Shown here: positions 45,122-53,988 of the stretch, piece after piece
Layout: each line of letters begins with the position of its first letter
How positions within the stretch are numbered: the stretch's first letter is position 1
The notes under the pieces: generated by a model
The model's database searches: none
What the model was told of the DNA's origin: nothing
What the model saw: the letters and a program-made list of their open reading frames with translations, nothing else
Position numbers and translations under genes: made by a program
Assembly: GCF_002245535.1 (NCBI RefSeq)
Contig: NZ_NKCN01000022.1
Coordinates: forward strand, 1 to 64,000
Origin: Mycobacterium lehmannii
GTDB taxonomy: Bacteria; Actinomycetota; Actinomycetes; Mycobacteriales; Mycobacteriaceae
DNA: 64,000 bases
Direction of reading: 5' to 3'

Positions 45122-46417
45122 ATGCCGGCAATCGTGCTCATCGGCGCGCAATGGGGCGACGAGGGCAAAGGTAAAGCCACCGACCTGCTCGGTGGACGCG
45201 TCCAGTGGGTGGTGCGTTATCAGGGCGGCAATAACGCCGGCCACACCGTCGTGCTGCCGACCGGTGAGAACTTCGCCCTCCACCTGATCCCGTCGGGCAT
45301 CCTCACGCCGGGCGTGACCAACGTCATCGGCAACGGCGTGGTGGTCGACCCAGGGGTGCTGCTCACCGAACTGCAGGGGCTCGTCGACCGCGGCGTGGAC
45401 ACCGAGCGCCTGCTGATCTCCGCCGACGCACACCTTCTGATGCCGTATCACGTCGCGATCGACAAGGTCGTCGAGCGGTATGCGGGCAGCAAGAAGATCG
45501 GCACCACCGGCCGCGGTATCGGCCCCTGCTACCAGGACAAGATCGCCAGGATCGGCATCCGCATGGCCGATGTGCTGGACCGCGCGTTGCTGGCCGAGAA
45601 GATCGAGGCCGCACTGGACTTCAAGAACCAGGTGCTGGTCAAGGTCTACAACCGCAAGGCGCTCGACGCCGCCGAGGTGGTCGACAGCCTGCTCAACCAG
45701 GCCGAGGGTTTCAAGCACCGCATTGCAGACACCCGCTACCTGCTCAACACGGCGCTGGAGAACCGAGAGACGGTGCTGCTCGAGGGTTCCCAGGGCACCC
45801 TGCTCGACGTGGACCACGGCACGTATCCCTATGTGACGTCGTCGAATCCGACGGCCGGTGGCGCCGCGGTGGGATCGGGCATCGGGCCCACCCGGATCAC
45901 CACGGTGCTCGGAATCCTCAAGGCCTATACGACGCGCGTCGGCTCGGGTCCGTTCCCCACTGAGCTGTTCGACGAGAAGGGCGAGTACCTGTCCAAGACC
46001 GGTGGCGAGTTCGGCGTCACGACCGGCAGGCGACGCAGGTGCGGTTGGTTCGACGCAGTCATCGCCCGATATGCCACCAGGGTCAACGGCATCACCGATT
46101 ACTTCCTCACCAAACTCGACGTGCTGTCCAGCCTGGAGACCGTGCCGGTGTGTGTCGGATACCGGGTGCACGGCCGGCGTCTGGTCGACATGCCGATGAC
46201 CCAGTCCGAGATCGCGCTTGCCGAGCCGATTTACGAAGAGCTGCCCGGCTGGTGGGAGGACATTTCCGGAGCGCGCGAGTTCGACGACCTGCCGGCCAAG
46301 GCGCGCGACTACGTACTGCGGGTGGAAGAGCTTGCCGGAGCGCATGTTTCGTGTATCGGCGTGGGCCCGGGCCGAGACCAGACGATCGTGCGTCGCGATA
46401 TCCTGGCCCAGCCGTGA
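45122..46417 (+). CDS. purA: Adenylosuccinate synthetase
   Basis: 431 residues. GAQWGDEGKGK (8-18) is the GTP-binding loop, NNAGHTVV (about 37-44) binds IMP, and GTTGRGIGPCY (about 126-136) and the RRRRCGWFDAV segment (about 300) are family hallmarks. It makes adenylosuccinate from IMP and Asp with GTP in AMP biosynthesis. ATG 45122 follows TTGCGAGGA, the same ribosome site as the divergent gene. Equivalent to Rv0357c. Confidence 0.98.
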   Translation: MPAIVLIGAQWGDEGKGKATDLLGGRVQWVVRYQGGNNAGHTVVLPTGENFALHLIPSGILTPGVTNVIGNGVVVDPGVLLTELQGLVDRGVDTERLLISADAHLLMPYHVAIDKVVERYAGSKKIGTTGRGIGPCYQDKIARIGIRMADVLDRALLAEKIEAALDFKNQVLVKVYNRKALDAAEVVDSLLNQAEGFKHRIADTRYLLNTALENRETVLLEGSQGTLLDVDHGTYPYVTSSNPTAGGAAVGSGIGPTRITTVLGILKAYTTRVGSGPFPTELFDEKGEYLSKTGGEFGVTTGRRRRCGWFDAVIARYATRVNGITDYFLTKLDVLSSLETVPVCVGYRVHGRRLVDMPMTQSEIALAEPIYEELPGWWEDISGAREFDDLPAKARDYVLRVEELAGAHVSCIGVGPGRDQTIVRRDILAQP

Positions 46418-46469
46418 TGTGGGGGCACCGCCAGCTTGCGGGGGACGCTTGCGCGAAGAGCCGACCGCG

Positions 46470-47102
46470 ATGACGGATCCGCACCTCGAAGATCCCGACT
46501 ACGACAAGCACGGCGGATTCCCGAACTATCAACGGGCCGAGCCCGGGCCGGGATTCGGCCGGTTCCTCACGGCGATGCGCCGCGCACAAGACCTCGCGGT
46601 GTCGGCCGATCCGGACAGCGACACCTGGGACCGAGCCGCCGACCAGGCCGAGGCCCTGGTGGCACTTCTCGACCCCTTCCGCGCCGCCGAAGGTGTCGGC
46701 CCGGCCAACCGCGTGCCGTCGCTGCCCGGCGCGGGCAGCCTGCTGATGCCGCCGTACCGGGAGGTGGAGCTCCACCCGACCGGGGTCACCCTCAAGGTCC
46801 AGTTCAGCCGGTATCACGTCGGAGGCAACTCCGCCGTGCACGGCGGTGTGCTGCCGTTGCTGTTCGACTCGGTGTTCGGCATGGTGATCCACGCCGTCGG
46901 CCGGCCGATCAGCCGCACCGGCTTCCTGCACGTCGACTACCGCAAGGTGACCCCCATCGACACCGAGCTGTCGGCCCGCGGCTGGCTGCGGGAAGCCCAG
47001 GGACGCAAGGCGTTCGTCAACGCCGAGCTGCGCGACCCCGACGACAACCTGCTCGCCGAGGCGAACGGGTTGATGATCCAGCTGCTCGCCGGTCAGCCGT
47101 GA
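46470..47102 (+). CDS. Hotdog-fold thioesterase-like protein
   Basis: 210 residues. The second half has the PaaI/4HBT hotdog pattern with SAVHGGVLPLLFDSVFGMVIHAV (about 125-147) and DYRKVTPIDTELSARGWLREAQGRKAF. The N-terminal 80 residues are helical and acidic (DPDSDTWDRAADQAEALVAL). Likely hydrolyses acyl-CoA thioesters; equivalent to Rv0356c. ATG 46470 follows AAGAG. It is 52 bases downstream of purA. Confidence 0.8.
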   Translation: MTDPHLEDPDYDKHGGFPNYQRAEPGPGFGRFLTAMRRAQDLAVSADPDSDTWDRAADQAEALVALLDPFRAAEGVGPANRVPSLPGAGSLLMPPYREVELHPTGVTLKVQFSRYHVGGNSAVHGGVLPLLFDSVFGMVIHAVGRPISRTGFLHVDYRKVTPIDTELSARGWLREAQGRKAFVNAELRDPDDNLLAEANGLMIQLLAGQP

Positions 47103-47112
47103 GGCCGATGGC

Positions 47113-47754
47113 GTGACAACCGACGACACCGGTCCGCGGCCTCCAAGCCTGACCGCCCCTCGCTCGGCCGCCCTGGCCGGTGTCGCGTTCGCGCTGTTGT
47201 TCGCGACGGCGCTGGTGCTGATCCGCATTGCCCTACCCGAGGGCCGGGAGCCGGGTTCGCAGTGGGTGGCTGAGCACAGCGTCAACATGCGGATCGCGGC
47301 GATTTTGATGCCGTTCGCGGGGATCGCGTTCCTTTGGTTCATGGGCGTCCTGCGGGACGGCATGGGGCGCTACGAGGACAAGTTCTTCGCGACCGTATTC
47401 CTCGGAAGCGGCCTGCTGTTCTTGGCGATGATGTTCGTCGCCGTCGCCATGGGTGTGGGTCTCGAACACAGCGGCGCGGCAGCGTATCCCGGTGTCGCCG
47501 CGTTCGGACAGATGACGCTGATGACGATCTCGAAGACCTACGCGCTGCGCATGGCGGCGGTGTTCATGATCTCGCTGGCCACGATCTGGCTGCGGACGCG
47601 GCTGATGCCGCGGTGGTTGAGCATCGCCACCTACGTCGTGGCGGTGGCGGTGCTACTGGCCGCCGACCTGAGCATGTGGTCGGTGCTGATCTTCCCGGCG
47701 TGGGTCCTGGTCGTCAGCGTGCAACTCCTCGCGCACCGACCCGGCCCTCACTAA
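47113..47754 (+). CDS. Four-helix membrane protein of unknown function
   Basis: 213 residues from GTG 47113. About six hydrophobic segments with FLWFMGVLRDGMGRYEDKF between them; no recognised family. It lies 10 bases after the thioesterase gene and converges with the ferredoxin gene, overlapping by 4 bases. Transport or lipid-related role is possible. Confidence 0.72.
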   Translation: MTTDDTGPRPPSLTAPRSAALAGVAFALLFATALVLIRIALPEGREPGSQWVAEHSVNMRIAAILMPFAGIAFLWFMGVLRDGMGRYEDKFFATVFLGSGLLFLAMMFVAVAMGVGLEHSGAAAYPGVAAFGQMTLMTISKTYALRMAAVFMISLATIWLRTRLMPRWLSIATYVVAVAVLLAADLSMWSVLIFPAWVLVVSVQLLAHRPGPH

Positions 47755-47942
47755 TCGACGAGCCGCAAAGCTTGTGCCGGGCAGAGCTTCACGGCTTCGC
47801 GGGCGTGGTCGAGCTCATCGTCGGGCACCTCATCGACCAGCACCACGACGATGCCGTCGTCGTCCTGGTCGAAAACCGCGCCGGCCGACATCACGCAGTT
47901 GCCCGCCTGAATGCAGACGTCGCGCTCGGCGTGCACCTTCAC
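47751..47942 (-). CDS. [3Fe-4S]-type ferredoxin for a cytochrome P450
   Basis: 63 residues from GTG 47942, preceded by GGAGGTGA inside the end of the P450 gene. Cysteines at 10, 16 and 54 (CIQAGNC...LCPAQ) fit the C-x5-C...CP pattern of a 3Fe-4S ferredoxin, where one Cys of the 4Fe set is missing. It passes electrons to the adjacent P450. The longer TTG start (47957) is less likely. Confidence 0.87.
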   Translation of the reverse strand: MKVHAERDVCIQAGNCVMSAGAVFDQDDDGIVVVLVDEVPDDELDHAREAVKLCPAQALRLVD

Positions 47943-47947
47943 ATCCG

Positions 47948-49156
47948 TCACCTCCAATCCACTGATAGCGATTTGAGACCGTAGATGAAGTGGAACGACC
48001 GGAACTGCACATCGGCGAAGTCCTCGGCCAGCCGCAGTGCCGGAAAACGTTGCAGCAGAGCGGGAAACGCGATCCGCATCTCCATTCGGGCCAACGGCGC
48101 GCCGAGGCAGTGGTGCACACCGTGCCCGAAGGCGAGATGTCCGGCGGCGCCGCGGCCGATGTCGAGCACATCCGGGTCGTCGATGAAGTCGGGATCGCGG
48201 TTGCCCGACGGTAGCGACGCGAACACCAGCTGCCCGGCCGGGATCGCGACACCCGCGATCTCGACGTCGGTGGTGGTGATACGCGGTATCGCGGTGTGCA
48301 CGATGGACAACCAGCGCAGCAGCTCCTCGACCGCGGGGCCGACGGCGTCGGGATCGTCGCGGACGACGGCGAGTTGTTCGGGATGGCGCAGCAGGGCCAG
48401 CGTGCCAAGGCCGAGCATGTTGGAGGTGGTCTCGTGGCCGGCGAGCAGCAGCAGCCCGGCGATGCCGACGAGTTCGTCGTCGGTGAGCTCGGCGCCGTGT
48501 TCGCGAACCAACATGCCGAGGATGTCGTCGCCGGGCTGTCGCCGTGCCCGTTCGACCAGCGACCGCATGTAGGCCCGCCCGGCCCGCTGCAACTCGAGGC
48601 GCTCGGTGAACGGTAGCGACAAGTCGAGCTGGCGCGCGCTGCGGTGCTGGAAGTCGTCCCGGTCCTCGTAGGGCACCCCGAGCAGTTCGCAGATGACCAG
48701 CGACGGGATCGGCAGCGCGAAGTGCTCGACGAGATCTGCGGGGGCTCCGGCGGTTTCCATCATGTCCAGGTGTGTCTGGACGATCTCGACGATGCGAGGC
48801 TCGAGCCGTTTGATCCGGCGGATCGTGAACTCCGGGGTGAGCATGCGGCGCAGCCGCTGATGCTCGGGCGGGTCCAGACCGAGCAGGTTGCCGGCCCGGG
48901 CGCTGGCGAGCTCTTCTTCCGACAACGTCGGAGCGCCGGGGACGACGAATCCCGGAGGGCGGCCGTTGGAGAACCTCTCGTGGTCGGACAGCACCATCTT
49001 GACGTCGTCGTGCCGGGTGACCAGGTACACCGTCATACCGAAGGCGTTGACCACCGTGCGAACACCGGTGGTGTCGCGAATCTCGGCCAGCGCAGGGGTG
49101 GGATCGAAGGCGTCGCGACGCATATGCAGAGGCGGCAGCTCCGGTGCTTGCGTCAT
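47948..49156 (-). CDS. Cytochrome P450
   Basis: 402 residues. I-helix oxygen-binding motif AGHETT (239-244), ExxR in E278-R281 and heme loop FGHGVHHC with Cys350 as proximal ligand. It is a soluble bacterial P450 using a ferredoxin, encoded next to it. The substrate is unknown; the location behind an MMPL transporter suggests a lipid or xenobiotic modification. The CYP family number cannot be assigned without comparison. Confidence 0.94.
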   Translation of the reverse strand: MTQAPELPPLHMRRDAFDPTPALAEIRDTTGVRTVVNAFGMTVYLVTRHDDVKMVLSDHERFSNGRPPGFVVPGAPTLSEEELASARAGNLLGLDPPEHQRLRRMLTPEFTIRRIKRLEPRIVEIVQTHLDMMETAGAPADLVEHFALPIPSLVICELLGVPYEDRDDFQHRSARQLDLSLPFTERLELQRAGRAYMRSLVERARRQPGDDILGMLVREHGAELTDDELVGIAGLLLLAGHETTSNMLGLGTLALLRHPEQLAVVRDDPDAVGPAVEELLRWLSIVHTAIPRITTTDVEIAGVAIPAGQLVFASLPSGNRDPDFIDDPDVLDIGRGAAGHLAFGHGVHHCLGAPLARMEMRIAFPALLQRFPALRLAEDFADVQFRSFHFIYGLKSLSVDWR

Positions 49157-49212
49157 GACCCGACGCTACCCGCCGTGATACGGCGTCGCCGAGACCGACG
49201 GTATGGCCGCTT

Positions 49213-51231
49213 TCACCCGCGCGAATCGACCGAAGCGTCCCTTTCGGCGTCCTGCCCCTTGAGCGCGGGCCACCAGATGCGCGGTCCGATGAGCGTGAAC
49301 AGCGCGGGGATGATCACGGTGCGCACGATGAAGGTGTCGAGCAGGATGCCAAGGCCGACGATGATGCCGATCTGCGTGAGCACGATCAACGGCAGCACGC
49401 CGAGCACGCAGAACACCGCGGCCAACACGATGCCCGCGCTGGTGATCACCGCTCCGGTCGCGGACACCGCGCGCACGATCCCGCCGCGCGTGCCGTGTTC
49501 CGGAGTCTCCTCACGCGCGCGGGTGACCAGGAAGATCGTGTAGTCCACCCCCAGCGCCACCAGGAACAGGAACGCGAACAGCGGTGTGGTGTTGTCGAGT
49601 GCGGGGAAGCCGAACACATGCACGCTGGCCCAGCCGCCGAGCCCCAGCGCGGCCAGCGCGCTGAGCACCGTGACCGCCACCAGGATCAGCGGTGCCAGCG
49701 CGGCGCGCAGCAATACGTACAGCACCGCGAGCACCACGACGAGGATGGCCGGTACCACGACCGCCCGGTCGCGGGACGCAGCGGCGCTGGCGTCGCGGGC
49801 GGTTGCGTCCGAACCGCCGACCAACGCCTCCGGGTCGGCGGTCTGCACCGAATCACGCAGTGCATCAACGGTTTCGAATGCTTCGTCCGAGGCGGGTTCG
49901 GCGTCGATGACGACCGACCACTGCGTCAGACCGTCGGCGGTCGGCCCCGCGGGGTTGGCCGACACCACGCCGGGCGTCTCGGTGATCGCGCGCTGTACGT
50001 CGGCGGCGCGCTCGGTGGAGGCGATGACACGGGTGGGATCGGTCAGGCCGCTCGGGAAGTGGTCGGCCAACCGCTCGTACCCGCTGACCGATTCGGCCTG
50101 CACCCGGAACTGCTCGGTCTGAGACAGGCCTATCGGGGTGGCGACCAACCCGATGCACAGCACCGCGAGGCCGCCGATCGCGATCGTCGCGACGGAAGCG
50201 GGCCTACGGGCCACCGCCTCGGTGATGCGGTGCCAGATGCCGCTGTCGGTGAGCGCCCGGTCGCCGATCTTGGGGATGAACGGCCAGAACAACCGCTTGC
50301 CGAACAGGGCGAGCAGCGGCGGCAGGACCAGCAGCACGAACACCGCGGCCACGATGAGGCCCGCTGCTGCTTGAACACCCAGGCTGCGAACGCTCGGAGA
50401 CGACGCGAACACCAGCGTGAGCAGCGCCAGCACCACCGTGGCGTTGCTGGCGATGATCGCCGGGCCGGCCCGTCGCACCGCAGTGTCCAGCGCGTCATGA
50501 TGGTTCTCGGTGCGGCCCAACTCTTCCCGGTACCGGGAGATGAGCAGCAGCGCGTAGTTGGTACCCGCGCCGAACACGAGCACGCTCGTGATGCCCGAGG
50601 TCGAACCGTCCGGGCTCATACCGACCGCCTGGGCCACCGCGGTGCCGAGCACGGCGGCCACCCGGTCGGCGAATCCGATCACCGCCAGCGGCACCAGCCA
50701 CAGCACGGGAGAGCGGTAGGTGATGATCAGCAGCAGTGCGACAACCGTCGCGGTCACCGCGAGCAGCGTGAAATTGGCGCCGGAGAACGAGTTCGCGATG
50801 TCGGCGCCGAACGCCGGACCGCCGGTGACCTCGCTGCGCAGGTCGGCGGGCAACCCCTCGGAAGCCTCCGCGCGCAGGTTTTCGACCGCGTCGGTGAGGT
50901 CGAACCCGGACAGGTCGGCGTCCATCGGCACAACCGCGAGGCCGGCCGCGCCATCCTCGGAAATCTGGGCCGCGGGCCACTTCTGTGTGACCGCATCGAC
51001 GTCGGCCGGGCTCAGCGGGGCGCCGTCGGTGCGGGTGATCACGACGATCGCGGGCACGCGGTCACCGCCGGGGAACTGGGCGCGCAGCGCGTCGACGCGC
51101 GCGGACTCGGCGGAGTCGGGTACGGGCACCGGTGACTGCGAGCTGGAATCGTCGCTGCCGACGAGGCCCATCAGGGCGCCCGAAACGAGCACCACGAGTA
51201 CCGCGAGTATCCAGGAGATGCGGCGGGACAT
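49213..51231 (-). CDS. MMPL-family RND transporter
   Basis: 672 residues with two repeats of an extracellular domain (about 35-150 and 370-500) and RND helix bundles. FGAGTNYALLLISRYREEL (about 220-238) and VALGVDYTIFLVTRAREET (about 550) are the duplicated MMPL TM4/TM10 signatures with the proton-relay Asp. It exports lipids or drugs by proton motive force. It is shorter than the mycobacterial MmpL proteins of lipid export and is of the YdfJ/ActII-3 type. It is followed by the P450 and ferredoxin genes and faces a MarR regulator. Confidence 0.9.
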   Translation of the reverse strand: MSRRISWILAVLVVLVSGALMGLVGSDDSSSQSPVPVPDSAESARVDALRAQFPGGDRVPAIVVITRTDGAPLSPADVDAVTQKWPAAQISEDGAAGLAVVPMDADLSGFDLTDAVENLRAEASEGLPADLRSEVTGGPAFGADIANSFSGANFTLLAVTATVVALLLIITYRSPVLWLVPLAVIGFADRVAAVLGTAVAQAVGMSPDGSTSGITSVLVFGAGTNYALLLISRYREELGRTENHHDALDTAVRRAGPAIIASNATVVLALLTLVFASSPSVRSLGVQAAAGLIVAAVFVLLVLPPLLALFGKRLFWPFIPKIGDRALTDSGIWHRITEAVARRPASVATIAIGGLAVLCIGLVATPIGLSQTEQFRVQAESVSGYERLADHFPSGLTDPTRVIASTERAADVQRAITETPGVVSANPAGPTADGLTQWSVVIDAEPASDEAFETVDALRDSVQTADPEALVGGSDATARDASAAASRDRAVVVPAILVVVLAVLYVLLRAALAPLILVAVTVLSALAALGLGGWASVHVFGFPALDNTTPLFAFLFLVALGVDYTIFLVTRAREETPEHGTRGGIVRAVSATGAVITSAGIVLAAVFCVLGVLPLIVLTQIGIIVGLGILLDTFIVRTVIIPALFTLIGPRIWWPALKGQDAERDASVDSRG

Positions 51232-51240
51232 GCCTACGAA

Positions 51241-51268
51241 TATTTCAAAAACTTAACTAACAATCAAA
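51241..51268. promoter_or_regulatory. AT-rich divergent promoter/operator between MMPL and MarR
   Basis: A 28-base AT-rich block (about 80 percent A+T) with TTAACTAA and TTTCAAAAA sits in the 69-base intergenic gap, sharply unlike the flanks. It is the natural MarR binding site. A -10-like TATGCT (about 51289-51294) precedes GTG 51301 by six to seven bases. Confidence 0.6.
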
Positions 51269-51300
51269 CCACTCCGGCCGGCTCGGCCTATGCTTTCGGC

Positions 51301-51786
51301 GTGTCAGAGGACCGCGGCGCGCTGGAGGCGACGATCGCCGCCGACGTGCGCGCGATGAACGCCGAATCCGATGAGATCGGCAGGCTGTTCGCAAGCCGAC
51401 ATGATGTCGCGGCCAACGATTTTCGGGCATTGCTGCATGTGATGGTCGCCGAGACCGACGGGGTGCCGCTGACGGCGGGGGAGCTGCGCAAGCGGATGGG
51501 CATGTCGGCCGCCGCGATCACCTACCTGGTCGAGCGGATGATCGGCTCCGGGCACTTCCGCCGAGAGTCCGATCCGCGGGATCGCCGGAAGGTGATCCTG
51601 CGTGTGGCGGATCACGGAGTGGACGTCGCCCGAGGGTTTTTCACCCCGCTCGGTGAACAAACGCGCACCGCGCTTGCGGGTTTGTCCGATGACGAGCTGG
51701 CCGCCGCCCATCGCACGTTCACCGCACTCATCGACGCCATGCGGCAGTTTCGCGGTCGGCTGGAGCAGTCCGTCATCCCGAATTGA
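51301..51786 (+). CDS. MarR-family transcriptional regulator
   Basis: 161 residues, GTG start. Winged helix: LTAGELRKRMGMSAAAITYL then VERMIGSGHFRRESDPRDRR (about 58-100), the DxRxxx wing being diagnostic for MarR. It probably represses the divergent MMPL - P450 - ferredoxin operon and responds to a phenolic or hydrophobic ligand. Dimer form expected. Confidence 0.92.
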   Translation: MSEDRGALEATIAADVRAMNAESDEIGRLFASRHDVAANDFRALLHVMVAETDGVPLTAGELRKRMGMSAAAITYLVERMIGSGHFRRESDPRDRRKVILRVADHGVDVARGFFTPLGEQTRTALAGLSDDELAAAHRTFTALIDAMRQFRGRLEQSVIPN

Positions 51787-51845
51787 GCACGCCTGCTCGA
51801 CGGCGGTGGCCGGTGCGCGACGGTGTCTGGCAGGCTTGAGCCCCG

Positions 51846-53099
51846 ATGACTGATACCCCCCAGACAGCGGTCGGGCCCGCCGATCCGGTGACCGACCCCG
51901 AACCGGTCGCCGGCACGCCTGGCGCCTCATCGGTGATGCTGCTCGGCTCGGGCGAACTGAGCCGGGAGCTGGCGCTGGCGTTCCAGCGGTTGGGCGCCGA
52001 GGTGATCGCGGTCGACCGCTACGCCGACGCCCCGGCGCACGCCGTCGCCGATCGCCCGGTCGTCGCGAAGATGAACGACGCGGAGGAGCTGACCGCGCTC
52101 ATCGAGAAGGAGAATCCGCGCTACGTGGTGGCCGAGGGTGCTGTCATCGCCGCCGACGCGCTGATCGCCGTCGCCGAGCGCGGCGTCGCCGAGGTGCTCC
52201 CGACCCCGCGCAGCACCCGGCTGGCCCTGGATCGGGAGGGCCTGCGCCGGTTGGCAGCCGACGAGCTGGGCCTTCCCACCGCACCGTTCTGGTTCGCCGG
52301 ATCGCCCGAGGAACTCAGTGCGGTCGTCCAGCACGCCGGTTTCCCGTTGGTGGTCAAGCCGATCGCTTCGGCTGCGGGTGAGGGCGAGTCGGTACTGGTG
52401 CGCGCCGAGGACGTCGAACCCGCGTGGCAGCGCGCGGTCGCCGCCGGCCGGATCCCGCACAACCGCGTAATGGTCGAGTCGGTGGTCGAGATCGATTTCG
52501 AGGTCACCCTGCTGACGATCCGCACGGTCGGGCCGACGGGACCCGCCGTGCACTTCTGTGAGCCCATCGGGCACCGCCAGGCCGACGGCGACGCGCTCGA
52601 GTCGTGGCAGCCGCAGCGGTTGGCGCCGGCCGCACTGGATGCCGCGAAATCGATCGCCGCGCGCATCGTGAACTCGCTGGGCGGACGCGGCGTGTTCGGT
52701 GTCGAACTGTTGGTGCGCGGTGACGAGGTGTACTTCGACAACGTGCGCCCCCGACCGCACGACAGCGGCCTGGTCACGCTGCGCTCGCAGCGGCTTTCGC
52801 AGTTCGACCTGCACGCCCGCGCGATCCTGGGTCTGCCCGTCGACACGATCATGATCTCGCCCGCCGCCTCGGAGATCGTTTACGCCGGCGCGGAGGCGCG
52901 ACCCGCGAGCGGACAGGATCCGCAGGCGGTGCTCGCCGAGGCGCTCGCCGTGGCCGAAAGCGACGTCGCCTTGTTCAACCGCCCCGACGAGACCGAAGAC
53001 AGGCGCCGGCTCGCGGTGGCGATGGCGACCGCGCCCGACCCGATCGTCGCCCGCGACCGCGCTCGACGCGTCACCGCCGCGCTGCGCAGGCTCTGGTAG
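51846..53099 (+). CDS. purT: Formate-dependent phosphoribosylglycinamide formyltransferase (PurT)
   Basis: 417 residues. ATP-grasp enzyme: N-terminal SVMLLGSGELSRELALAFQR (about 29-48), GFPLVVKPIASAAGEG (about 165-180), and GVFGVELLVRGDEVYFDNVR (about 280-300) with metal ligands. It makes formyl-GAR from GAR, formate and ATP, an alternative to PurN. Equivalent to Rv0389. First gene of a five-gene operon. Confidence 0.96.
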   Translation: MTDTPQTAVGPADPVTDPEPVAGTPGASSVMLLGSGELSRELALAFQRLGAEVIAVDRYADAPAHAVADRPVVAKMNDAEELTALIEKENPRYVVAEGAVIAADALIAVAERGVAEVLPTPRSTRLALDREGLRRLAADELGLPTAPFWFAGSPEELSAVVQHAGFPLVVKPIASAAGEGESVLVRAEDVEPAWQRAVAAGRIPHNRVMVESVVEIDFEVTLLTIRTVGPTGPAVHFCEPIGHRQADGDALESWQPQRLAPAALDAAKSIAARIVNSLGGRGVFGVELLVRGDEVYFDNVRPRPHDSGLVTLRSQRLSQFDLHARAILGLPVDTIMISPAASEIVYAGAEARPASGQDPQAVLAEALAVAESDVALFNRPDETEDRRRLAVAMATAPDPIVARDRARRVTAALRRLW

Positions 53100-53101
53100 C
53101 G

Positions 53102-53548
53102 GTGGCCGAATCCAAATCCACACCCGGCGACCGGCCCACCACGGCGCCGTTTCTGATCGGGCTCACAATCTTTGTGCTCGTCGTGATCGTAATCGGGCTG
53201 CTGAACCTGTTCGGCGGCGAGCAGGAGCCCGCTGACCAGCAGGTGGCGCGTGCCGCCGTCGGGCAGAACGACGCACTGCAACGGCAGAACTACTCCGACT
53301 ACCGCGGCTACACCTGCCCGGAGCAGGCTGGCACCGAAGCGCAAGTTCTTGCCGCGCAACGGGATTCCGTCGCTCAGCGCGGTGAGCGGTTCGTCGATGA
53401 CGTCACCGAGGTCGCCGTCGCCGGTGACCGCGCCACCGCCAAGGTGACCTACCATTTCGACAACGCGCCCGACGACAAGAAGGTCGTCGAGATGGTGTTC
53501 ATCCGCGACGGCGACGCCTGGAAGGTCTGTTCCCCCGGTCCCAGGTAG
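53102..53548 (+). CDS. Membrane-anchored NTF2-like protein
   Basis: 148 residues from GTG 53102, 2 bases after purT. One membrane helix (about 17-37: FLIGLTIFVLVVIVIGLLNL) then an NTF2-like domain ending FIRDGDAWKVCSPGPR. Cysteines near 71 (GYTCPEQ) and 143 match those in the genes at 28764 and 41236. No catalytic site. Role unknown; co-transcription with purT and metZ gives no clear hint. Confidence 0.75.
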   Translation: MAESKSTPGDRPTTAPFLIGLTIFVLVVIVIGLLNLFGGEQEPADQQVARAAVGQNDALQRQNYSDYRGYTCPEQAGTEAQVLAAQRDSVAQRGERFVDDVTEVAVAGDRATAKVTYHFDNAPDDKKVVEMVFIRDGDAWKVCSPGPR

Positions 53549-53568
53549 CTGTGGGACACTCAACGACC

Positions 53569-53988
53569 GTGAGTTACGCCGGAGACATCACGCCCGAAGA
53601 GGCTTGGAAGCTGCTGACCGGCACCCCCAACGCGGTGCTGGTGGATTGCCGCACCGACGCCGAGTGGCGCTTCGTGGGCGTACCCGATCTGTCGTCGCTG
53701 CAGCGCGAGGTCGTGTTCATCGAGTGGAACCGGGCCGACGGCACGCACAACGACGCGTTCGTCTCCGATCTGCGGCGCGAGATCGCCGACGCCGGTTCCG
53801 ACGCGGGGCCGGTGGTCTTTCTGTGTCGCTCCGGCAACCGGTCGATCGGCGCGGCCGAGGCCGCCACCGAGGCCGGGATCGGGCCGTCGTACAACGTGCT
53901 CGACGGCTTCGAGGGCCACCTCGACGAGAACGGGCACCGCGGCGGAACCGGGTGGAAGGCAGTCGGACTTCCCTGGAAACAGTCATGA
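53569..53988 (+). CDS. Rhodanese-domain protein
   Basis: 139 residues from GTG 53569 (family start SYAGDITP; an earlier GTG at 53551 is possible). Rhodanese fold with active-site loop FLCRSGNRSIGAA (about 84-96), Cys86 being the persulfide residue. Sulfur transfer fits the neighbouring sulfhydrylase MetZ. Equivalent to Rv0390. Stop overlaps the metZ start (ATGA). Confidence 0.9.
   Translation: MSYAGDITPEEAWKLLTGTPNAVLVDCRTDAEWRFVGVPDLSSLQREVVFIEWNRADGTHNDAFVSDLRREIADAGSDAGPVVFLCRSGNRSIGAAEAATEAGIGPSYNVLDGFEGHLDENGHRGGTGWKAVGLPWKQS

Noticed and set aside
44426..46345. 639-codon minus-strand frame spanning purA and the Rv0358-like gene
   Set aside because: Only 44426-45028 is plausible; the rest is the antisense of purA, whose own frame is certain.
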